Source of the DNA: a bacterium
GTDB lineage: Bacteria > JAHJDO01
Reading direction: 5' to 3'
DNA: 8,521 nucleotides
Assembly: GCA_023129655.1 (NCBI GenBank)
Contig: JAGMBN010000049.1
Location: 1 to 8,521 of the forward strand
The translations under genes and the position numbers were made by a program. The notes beneath the pieces were generated by a model that was given only the letters and a program-made list of their open reading frames with translations, searched no databases and was not told where the DNA came from. Positions 1 to 5,611 of this stretch are shown piece by piece. The number at the start of each line of letters is the position of its first letter. Within the stretch, counting starts at the first letter, position 1.

Positions 1-803
1 TTTTTTTCATTCATGCTCCCTGTTCTATATCCTTCCAAATCAACTGTCACATAAGTATAACCTAATTCCTTGAATTTAGTTATGATTTTGTCCCTTACAT
101 TTTCTTTTAATAATTTGGATATTTCATTTTTGGGAATTTCTATTCGGGCAATTTTGTCATGGTGCCTTACTCTCACCTGAGTTATGCCAAATTTTCTTAA
201 GAGTGTCTCCGCTTTATCAACTTTGGCAAGATTCTCTTTGGTTATCTTCATACCATAAGGGAAACGAGAAGCTAGGCAGGCAAGAGATGGTTTGTTCCAT
301 GTAAGTAATCCAAGCCTCTCTGATAAGCTGCGAATCTCATCCTTAGTAAAACCTGCCTCTTTAAGTGGGCTCCTTACCCCTAATTTCTCAACTGCTCTCA
401 TACCCGGACGAAAGTCCTTTGCGTCATCATAGTTTGAACCATCTAAAACATAGTTTAACCTGTATTCTTTAGCTAATGCGATCAGTTTCGAAAATAATTC
501 CTTTTTGCACCAGTAACATCTATTAGTGGAATTCTCTGTGAATTTTTGATTGGAAAGCTCATCGGTCTTAATGACTAAATGTCTCGCCTTTAATCCTTTT
601 GCAATGGTTTCAGCTTCTTTTATTTCGTTGGCAGGATAAGTCAAAGAAGTTGCAGTGACAGCCACTACTTTATCATCGTCTAATACATCCTTGGCAACCT
701 TAACTAAAAAAGCGCTATCTACACCCCCTGAATAGGCTATTAAGACACTCTCCATCTTGACCAAAATTTTCTTTAGATGCTGTAATTTTTGTTCATTATA
801 CAT
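1..803 (-). CDS. larE: LarE, ATP-dependent sulfur transferase of nickel-pincer cofactor synthesis (3' end cut by window)
   Basis: LarE adenylates the carboxylates of pyridinium-3,5-biscarboxylate mononucleotide and installs sulfur, giving the dithiocarboxylate precursor of the nickel-pincer (NPN) cofactor of lactate racemase-type enzymes; it is cytoplasmic. Seen: an N-terminal PP-loop SGGVDS at residues 25-30, the DGSNYDDA motif, CYWCKKELF with Cys96 and Cys99, and SLACLASRFPYG whose cysteine is residue 176. By recollection this is the same number as the sulfur-donating Cys176 of the Lactobacillus plantarum enzyme. The GYRTGSMNE motif normal for the extreme C-terminus is reached at the window edge, so of the usual ~270 residues only a few are missing (267 complete codons are visible). 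The ATG at 803 overlaps the pnp stop by 8 bp, implying translational coupling; an alternative start is Met17. The extra CxxC pair suggests the three-cysteine, [4Fe-4S]-type LarE rather than the sacrificial single-cysteine type. No larB, larC or larA is visible. Family call is firm; the enzyme subclass is inferred. Confidence 0.93.
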   Translation of the reverse strand, partial: MYNEQKLQHLKKILVKMESVLIAYSGGVDSAFLVKVAKDVLDDDKVVAVTATSLTYPANEIKEAETIAKGLKARHLVIKTDELSNQKFTENSTNRCYWCKKELFSKLIALAKEYRLNYVLDGSNYDDAKDFRPGMRAVEKLGVRSPLKEAGFTKDEIRSLSERLGLLTWNKPSLACLASRFPYGMKITKENLAKVDKAETLLRKFGITQVRVRHHDKIARIEIPKNEISKLLKENVRDKIITKFKELGYTYVTVDLEGYRTGSMNEK

Positions 804-2904
804 CTTCTTTGTGATTATCTGATGACTCTTTCTCCATTACTGCCTTGCGGCTTAGATTGATTCTGCCCTGAGAATCTATTTCCATTACCTTGACAGTCAG
901 CTTATCTCCAACCTTGACCACATCATCAATATTTTTCACGTATTCATTAGATAACTGAGACACATGAATAAGCCCGTCCTGTCCGGGAAGTACCTCTGCG
1001 AACGCGCCGAAATTTGTAACTTTCTTCACCGTGCTATCGTATGTTTTTCCCACTTCCACGTCTTCTACAAGTTTCCTGACAATGTCAATAGCCTTGTCAA
1101 GCTGCTCTTTATCAGCGGATGCAATAGATACCTTGCCTTGATCGTCAATATTAATCTTAACATCTGTATCCTGAACGATCTTTTTTATCGTTTTTCCGCC
1201 AGGTCCAATGACTTTCCCAATTTTCTCAGTATTCACCTGCATTGTAAAAATCCTTGGCGCGTATGGAGATACTTCTTTACGCGGCTCGGAGATCACCGCT
1301 TCCATCTTATCAAGAATTTTTAAACGTGCTTCCTTTGCCTGAGACAGCCCCTTTCCCATAATCTCAGGAGTAATGCCTTCCATTTTTATATCCATCTGAA
1401 AAGCTGTTATCCCGTCTCTGGTGCCTGTAACTTTGAAATCCATATCTCCCAGATGATCCTCCATTCCGCTGATATCCGTTAGCACAACAAACTTATCGCC
1501 TTCCTTTATTAAGCCCATTGCAATTCCTGCCACAGGCTCTTTTATCGGCACGCCGGCATCCATAAGTGAAAGAACTCCTCCGCATACTGTTGCCATTGAA
1601 GAGGATCCGTTTGATTCCAGAATGTCCGACACTATTCTTACTGTGTAAGGAAATTCCTCGGAAGAAGGCATTACCATTTTTATGGCTCGTTCGGCAAGCG
1701 CTCCATGACCTATCTCCCGTCTGCCCGGACCTCTGTTAGGTCTTGTTTCTCCAACACTGAATGACGGGAAGTTATAATGCAGCATAAACGTTTTTTCAGA
1801 GTCTCCCCTTAGCCCGTCAATACGTTGTCCGTCTTCGGATGTGCCAAGCGTTGTTACTGCCAGACTCTGCGTCTCGCCTCTTGTAAAAACCGCTGAACCG
1901 TGCGTTCTCGGCAAAACACTGATCTCACAGGTAATAGGTCTTATCTCTTCAAGCGATCTGCCGTCTATTCTTTTCTTCTCATCCAGAATTTTCTTTCTTA
2001 CTTCCTCTTTCTCTATCTTATCAAAAATGTAAGATACTGCGTTCTCCTGCTCAGGGTATTTCTCTGAAAGTTCATCCTTGATTTCACTCAGTAAATTACC
2101 CAGAAAATCTTTACGCTCTGATCTATCAGCCATCTTGTTTGCCTGTAATATCTTATCTACAGCCAATTCTTTTACAGCACTCTCCAGTTCCTGCGATATG
2201 CTCATTACTTCAATTGTACGCTTAGCCTTGCCGCATTTAGCTATCAGTTCTTCAATGACTTCAGTGATCTTTACGATATGGGTGTGCGCTGCTTTTAAAG
2301 CCTCTAAAGAGACTTCCTCTGATACTCCTTTCCCGTCCCCTTCTACCATTGTTATTGCATCCTTTGTTCCCGCAACAACAAAAGCTAATTCGCTCTGTTC
2401 AATCTGTTCATATGACGGATTAATAATGAATTCATCATTTACTCTGCCTATCCTTACCGCTCCAATCGGTTTAAAAAAAGGTATATCGGATATTCCAAGC
2501 GCTGCTGAAGCGCCGATTATTGCAAGAACATCAGGATCTGTGAATTCATCCGCAGACAAGGCGCTTACCATAACCTGCAGCTCGTTCCTGAACATATCCG
2601 GAAAAAGAGGCCTTATCGGTCTGTCTATCAGCCTTGAAGTCAAAATCTCTTTTTCTGTTGGTCTTCCTTCCCGCTTAAAAAATCCTCCGGGAATCTTCCC
2701 TGCAGCATACGTCTTTTCTCTATAATCAACAGACAATGGAAAATAATCCATTCCTTCTCTGGTTGTCTTGGAGCAAACAGCTGTCGCAAGAACAACAGTA
2801 TCCCCACATCTAACTGTAACAGCTCCGTCTGCCTGTTTTGCAAGCTTGCCTGTTTCTATAACTAAGTCTCTCTCTCCTACTTTTACCTCTACTTTCTCAT
2901 TCAT
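796..2904 (-). CDS. pnp: Polyribonucleotide nucleotidyltransferase (PNPase)
   Basis: PNPase is the trimeric cytoplasmic 3'-5' phosphorolytic exoribonuclease that releases nucleoside diphosphates and can add 3' tails; in many bacteria it joins an RNA degradosome. The 702-aa length is normal. Domain order is complete: RNase PH core 1 (about 10-145, with FFKREGRPTEKE at 75-86 and RLIDRPIRPLFP), a helical linker (about 150-230), RNase PH core 2 (about 310-540), KH (about 553-612, loop IGPGGK at 566-571) and S1 (about 618-688, with FGAFAEV and GLIHVSQLS). Catalytic elements in core 2 are intact: the phosphate-binding serines of SNGSSSMATV (434-436) and the metal-binding Asp483 and Asp489 of EDHLGDMDF. 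The ATG at 2904 is preceded by a purine-rich AGAGG about 6 nt upstream. It lies 25 nt after thrS and overlaps larE, so it is probably co-transcribed with both. The usual bacterial neighbour rpsO is not adjacent. Confidence 0.98.
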   Translation of the reverse strand: MNEKVEVKVGERDLVIETGKLAKQADGAVTVRCGDTVVLATAVCSKTTREGMDYFPLSVDYREKTYAAGKIPGGFFKREGRPTEKEILTSRLIDRPIRPLFPDMFRNELQVMVSALSADEFTDPDVLAIIGASAALGISDIPFFKPIGAVRIGRVNDEFIINPSYEQIEQSELAFVVAGTKDAITMVEGDGKGVSEEVSLEALKAAHTHIVKITEVIEELIAKCGKAKRTIEVMSISQELESAVKELAVDKILQANKMADRSERKDFLGNLLSEIKDELSEKYPEQENAVSYIFDKIEKEEVRKKILDEKKRIDGRSLEEIRPITCEISVLPRTHGSAVFTRGETQSLAVTTLGTSEDGQRIDGLRGDSEKTFMLHYNFPSFSVGETRPNRGPGRREIGHGALAERAIKMVMPSSEEFPYTVRIVSDILESNGSSSMATVCGGVLSLMDAGVPIKEPVAGIAMGLIKEGDKFVVLTDISGMEDHLGDMDFKVTGTRDGITAFQMDIKMEGITPEIMGKGLSQAKEARLKILDKMEAVISEPRKEVSPYAPRIFTMQVNTEKIGKVIGPGGKTIKKIVQDTDVKINIDDQGKVSIASADKEQLDKAIDIVRKLVEDVEVGKTYDSTVKKVTNFGAFAEVLPGQDGLIHVSQLSNEYVKNIDDVVKVGDKLTVKVMEIDSQGRINLSRKAVMEKESSDNHKEDV

Positions 2905-2929
2905 ATCTTCCCTCTTTCCTTTTTTATTT

Positions 2930-4654
2930 TCATTTTCTAGTTTCTATTTGTTTCCTAACTCGGTCTATAAACTGCTTAACATCCATTCCTGCGCAATCCC
3001 TACTTCCATGCTTTCTAACAGATATTGTTTTCTCTTTAACCTCCCTGTCTCCTATTATAAGCATGTAAGGAATTTTATCCAGTTCTGATTCCCTTATTTT
3101 TAGTCCTATTTTTTCATCTCTGCAATCCAGTTCCACTCTTATTTGACTGCACTGCAGCAAATTCTGCATCTCTTTTGCATAGGGAACATTATCATCTTTT
3201 ATAGTTAATATTTTAACCTGAACAGGCGCAAGCCATACTGGAAATGATCCGCCATAATGCTCAATAAGAGTTCCCACAAACCTTTCCATGGAACCAAGAA
3301 CAGTGCGGTGAACCATCATCGCATAATGTTCTTTTCCGTCTTCTCCGATATAAGTAACATTAAAACGGCGCGGCAGATTAAAGTCAAATTGCACAGTTGG
3401 CCCCTGCCACAATCTGCCAAGAGAGTCTTTCATTTTTACATCAATCTTTGGGCCATAAAAAACTGCCTCTCCTTCTTCAACCTTATATGTTATATTCTTT
3501 TCTTTTAATACCTGTTCAAGTGTACCTGTAGCTTTGTCCCAGTCTTCAATGCTTCCTGCAAATTTATTGCTTTTATCTCTTGTGCTCAAAAATACTTCAT
3601 ATTCAAATCCAAATATTTTCATCATGTAGTCTATAAGTTCTATCACTCCTTTGATCTCATTTTTAAGCTGGTCGGGAGCGCAGAAGATATGGGCATCATC
3701 CTGAGTAAATCCCCTAACTCTCAGCATACCGTGAAGCACGCCTGATTTTTCATATCTATAGACTGTACCGAGCTCTGCATAGCGTATTGGCAGTTCTCTA
3801 TAACTATGCAAATTTGTTTTGTAGATCAATATATGGCCGGGACAGTTCATAGGCTTGATTATATAATCCTGTTTATCTATTTCCATTGGAGAATACATAT
3901 TGTCTTTGTAAAAATCCAGATGTCCGCTGGTCTTCCACAAATTGATATTGGAGATATGAGGTATATTCACAAATTGATATCCGCTCTTCATATGCTCCTT
4001 ATACCAAAAATCTTCAATCACTCTGCGAATCATAGCTCCCTTTGGATGCCAGAAAATAAGACCCGCACCTGCTTCTTCATGTATGCTATATAAATCTAGC
4101 TCTTTTCCAAGTTTTCTATGATCACGCTTTTTAGCCTCTGTAAGTTTATTTACATACTCATCAAGTTCCTCTTTTGTATGCCATGCTGTACCATATATTC
4201 TCTGAAGCATTTTGTTCTTCTCATTTCCACGCCAATACGCACCAGCAATACTAAGCAGCTTAAACGCCTTTATGTCAGCAGCAGTCTCAACATGCGACCC
4301 ACGACAGAGGTCAATAAAATCACCTGTCTTATACAAACTCACTTTCTCGTCAGAAATCTCATCAAGCAGTTCCAATTTATACGCCTCATTTCTCGCCTTA
4401 AATATCTTTTTAGCTTTATTCTTAGAGACTTTAATCCGCTCAAAACAGGTTTTCTTATTTATTATATTCCACATCTTTTTTTCAATCTTTTTCAGGTCTT
4501 CAGGAACAAACGGAGTTTTCTTATCAAAATCATAATAAAACCCGTCTTCAATAGCCGGACCTATGCTTATCTTTGTGCCGGGGAATAGCTGCTGGACAGC
4601 TGAAGCCATTATATGCGCAGTACTATGCCGATAGACATCTAATGAGAATTTCAT
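2930..4654 (-). CDS. thrS: Threonyl-tRNA synthetase lacking the N-terminal TGS domain
   Basis: Class II synthetase that charges tRNA-Thr and, through its N2 domain, hydrolyses mischarged Ser-tRNA-Thr. From the ATG at 4654 the protein is 574 aa, against about 640 for E. coli. It starts directly in the editing domain (YRHSTAHIMA, His10 and His14; second editing motif DLCRGSHVE with Cys117 and His121). Then follow the catalytic core with the three zinc ligands, Cys271 (KPMNCPGH), His322 (DDAHIFC) and His449 (MVHRTVLGS), the motif 2 region (VLHGMLRVRGFTQDD), motif 3 (GSMERF, Arg458), and a C-terminal anticodon-binding domain (about 474-574, WLAPVQVK, DEKIGLKIRE). The ~60-residue TGS domain is absent and cannot lie upstream because a tRNA gene occupies that DNA. 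I chose ATG 4654: the longer frame starts with GTG at 4693 inside the tRNA, and later starts would lose the HxxxH editing motif. No Shine-Dalgarno is visible; ATG is 2 nt from the tRNA end. Confidence 0.96.
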   Translation of the reverse strand: MKFSLDVYRHSTAHIMASAVQQLFPGTKISIGPAIEDGFYYDFDKKTPFVPEDLKKIEKKMWNIINKKTCFERIKVSKNKAKKIFKARNEAYKLELLDEISDEKVSLYKTGDFIDLCRGSHVETAADIKAFKLLSIAGAYWRGNEKNKMLQRIYGTAWHTKEELDEYVNKLTEAKKRDHRKLGKELDLYSIHEEAGAGLIFWHPKGAMIRRVIEDFWYKEHMKSGYQFVNIPHISNINLWKTSGHLDFYKDNMYSPMEIDKQDYIIKPMNCPGHILIYKTNLHSYRELPIRYAELGTVYRYEKSGVLHGMLRVRGFTQDDAHIFCAPDQLKNEIKGVIELIDYMMKIFGFEYEVFLSTRDKSNKFAGSIEDWDKATGTLEQVLKEKNITYKVEEGEAVFYGPKIDVKMKDSLGRLWQGPTVQFDFNLPRRFNVTYIGEDGKEHYAMMVHRTVLGSMERFVGTLIEHYGGSFPVWLAPVQVKILTIKDDNVPYAKEMQNLLQCSQIRVELDCRDEKIGLKIRESELDKIPYMLIIGDREVKEKTISVRKHGSRDCAGMDVKQFIDRVRKQIETRK

Positions 4655-4656
4655 AG

Positions 4657-4730
4657 TGGGCGGTACTGGGTTCGAACCAGTGACCCCCTGCACGTCAAGC
4701 AGGTACTCTAACCAGCTGAGCTAACCGCCC
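4657..4730 (-). tRNA. tRNA-Val (anticodon GAC)
   Basis: A 74-nt cloverleaf folds on the minus strand. The acceptor stem is GGGCGGT/ACCGCCC with discriminator A at 4657. The D arm is GCTC/GAGT with one G-U pair and an AGCTGGTTA loop. The anticodon stem is CCTGC/GCAGG with loop TTGACGT, which gives anticodon GAC, decoding the valine codon GUC (and GUU by wobble). A 5-nt variable region follows, then T arm ACTGG/CCAGT with loop TTCGAAC. CCA is not encoded: the bases after the discriminator are CT, then the thrS ATG. Maturation would therefore need RNase Z-type cleavage and CCA addition. Position 37 is G. The gene sits about 9-10 nt downstream of the predicted transcription start and appears to be the first element of the thrS-pnp-larE transcript. 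Confidence 0.97.
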
Positions 4731-4745
4731 AGGGAAAGCTGCGCT

Positions 4746-4774
4746 AGTATAACGAAAACGAATATCGTTTACAA
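4746..4774 (-). promoter_or_regulatory. Sigma-70-like promoter for tRNA-Val-thrS-pnp-larE
   Basis: On the minus strand, TTGTAA (4774-4769, 4 of 6 to TTGACA) and TATACT (4751-4746, 5 of 6 to TATAAT) are separated by exactly 17 nt. The expected start, near 4739-4740, would leave a leader of about 10 nt before the mature tRNA 5' end at 4730, a normal arrangement for a tRNA gene. It is the only good promoter noticed for the minus-strand cluster. Confidence 0.7.
4751..4770. promoter_or_regulatory. AACGA repeat/palindrome inside the tRNA-thrS promoter spacer
   Basis: The plus strand carries AACGA at 4751-4755 and again at 4757-4761, followed by its inverse TCGTT at 4765-4769. The central 15 bp (4756-4770) is a palindrome with 6-bp arms AAACGA/TCGTTT around ATA. 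It fills most of the spacer between the -35 and -10 boxes, where a bound protein would block RNA polymerase. An operator role is inferred; AT-rich DNA gives such short palindromes by chance. Confidence 0.25.
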
Positions 4775-4839
4775 GCAGAAAACCCTTTGTTCTAAGTTTG
4801 TTAAAGTTTAAGCTTAATTCTGCATAAAGCAAAAACCTG

Positions 4840-4869
4840 TTGATAAATATCTTTTTATGATAATATAGT
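4840..4869 (+). promoter_or_regulatory. Sigma-70-like promoter for the two glycosyltransferase genes
   Basis: TTGATA (4840-4845, 5 of 6) and TATAGT (4864-4869, 5 of 6) are separated by 18 nt. The expected start near 4876 gives a leader of about 55 nt before the GTG at 4931. An overlapping alternative -10 (TAATAT at 4861-4866, preceded by TGA) gives a poorer 15-nt spacing. It is divergent from the tRNA-thrS promoter, with about 70 bp between the two -35 boxes. Confidence 0.5.
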
Positions 4870-4896
4870 CTCAAAATAAAATGACGAAGCAAAAAT

Positions 4897-4926
4897 TCCC
4901 CCTTTGAAGGGGGATTCAGGGAGATG
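4897..4926 (+). repeat. C5/G5 palindromic element with GGGA tail, abutting the GT2 start
   Basis: TCCCCCTT (4897-4904) and AAGGGGGA (4907-4914) are perfect inverted repeats separated by 2 nt; in RNA the loop would probably open to about 4 nt. A tail TTCAGGGAGATG follows. The form, a CCCCC/GGGGG hairpin followed by another G-rich copy, resembles palindromic intergenic repeats I recall from many environmental bacterial genomes; that comparison is from memory. Its tail AGGGAG (4918-4923) lies 7 nt before the GTG at 4931 and looks like the Shine-Dalgarno of the next gene. Confidence 0.5.
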
Positions 4927-4930
4927 TAAG

Positions 4931-5611
4931 GTGAAACTATCAGTTGTTATTCCGTGCTATAACGAAAAGGATACTATCAGAGAGATCGTAAAGAGAGTAA
5001 ACGCTCTGAATATTAATAAAGAGATTATAATTGTGGATAACGTATCCTATGACGGAACACGTGAAATACTCAAAGAACTGGTTTCTCAATATGCCAATCT
5101 CAGGGTTTTCTTTCATAGGAAACATAAGGGTAAAGGCGCTGCGCTCAGGACAGGATTTAAGTATGTTGATGGAGATGTCGTGGTTGTGCAGGATGCTGAC
5201 CTGGAGTATTCTCCGCAGGAATTTAACAAACTATTAAAGCAGATAGATAACGGCGCTATGATCGTATACGGCTCAAGAATTAAGGGCAGAAACAAGATGA
5301 TGTATTTTCAGTATTATCTGGGAAATATCTTAGTAAGCCTGATAGCAAATATTCTATATCTTCCATTGGTTACAGATGTATTAACATGTTACAAAATGTT
5401 CAGAAAAGAAGTGCTGGATAGTATTAATTTAAGATGTTTTGGATTCGAGTTCTGTACAGAATTCACTGCAAAAGTCAGAAAAAAAGGTTATAAAATTTGT
5501 GAAGTGCCGATCAAATATAATCCTCGCTCATACGAAGAAGGCAAGAAAATCAAGAAAAAAGATGGAGTGATAGCAATTTGGTCTCTTCTGAAATACCGTT
5601 TCGTAGATTAA
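4931..5611 (+). CDS. Family 2 glycosyltransferase, polyprenyl-phosphate sugar synthase-like
   Basis: A 226-aa GT-A fold glycosyltransferase of the dolichol/polyprenyl-phosphate mannosyltransferase-like group. Such enzymes move a sugar from a nucleotide-sugar to a polyprenyl phosphate at the cytoplasmic membrane face. Seen: the N-terminal nucleotide-binding strand KLSVVIPCYNEKDTI, IIIVDNVSYDGT at 32-43, the KGKGAALRTGF segment and the metal-binding QDADLEY (Asp88, Asp90). The C-terminus has FEFCTEF and RSYEEGKKI. There is no multi-spanning membrane domain; one hydrophobic amphipathic stretch lies near 129-147. The usual DDGSxDGT here reads DNVSYDGT, so the second Asp is Asn. I prefer GTG 4931 because AGGGAG lies 7 nt upstream and the protein then begins at the fold; the frame extends back to a TTG at 4904 inside the palindromic repeat. 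It overlaps the following membrane glycosyltransferase by 34 bp, suggesting that it makes its lipid-linked donor. The sugar is not predictable. Confidence 0.88.
   Translation: MKLSVVIPCYNEKDTIREIVKRVNALNINKEIIIVDNVSYDGTREILKELVSQYANLRVFFHRKHKGKGAALRTGFKYVDGDVVVVQDADLEYSPQEFNKLLKQIDNGAMIVYGSRIKGRNKMMYFQYYLGNILVSLIANILYLPLVTDVLTCYKMFRKEVLDSINLRCFGFEFCTEFTAKVRKKGYKICEVPIKYNPRSYEEGKKIKKKDGVIAIWSLLKYRFVD

Noticed and set aside
2078..2725. 215-aa open frame on the plus strand
   Set aside because: It is antisense to the well-conserved pnp gene, has no recognisable domain, and its length follows from pnp codon usage.
2905..2929. Terminator or separate promoter between thrS and pnp
   Set aside because: The 25-nt gap is a purine-rich ribosome binding region with no hairpin, and no convincing -35/-10 pair was seen just upstream.
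4118..4588. 156-aa and 107-aa plus-strand frames opposite thrS
   Set aside because: Both are antisense to intact, conserved ThrRS coding sequence and show only low-complexity hydrophobic residues.
4655..4693. Longer thrS start (GTG at 4693) adding 13 residues
   Set aside because: The extra codons are the tRNA-Val anticodon loop, variable region, T arm and acceptor stem; the cloverleaf is complete, so the extension is a read-through of tRNA sequence.
4695..4892. 65-aa minus-strand frame upstream of thrS, considered as a detached TGS domain
   Set aside because: It ends in translated tRNA sequence, covers the tRNA promoter, and shows no TGS-like pattern.
4904..4930. TTG at 4904 as the GT2 start
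   Set aside because: It lies within the palindromic repeat with no ribosome binding site; GTG 4931 has AGGGAG 7 nt upstream and begins exactly at the conserved fold.
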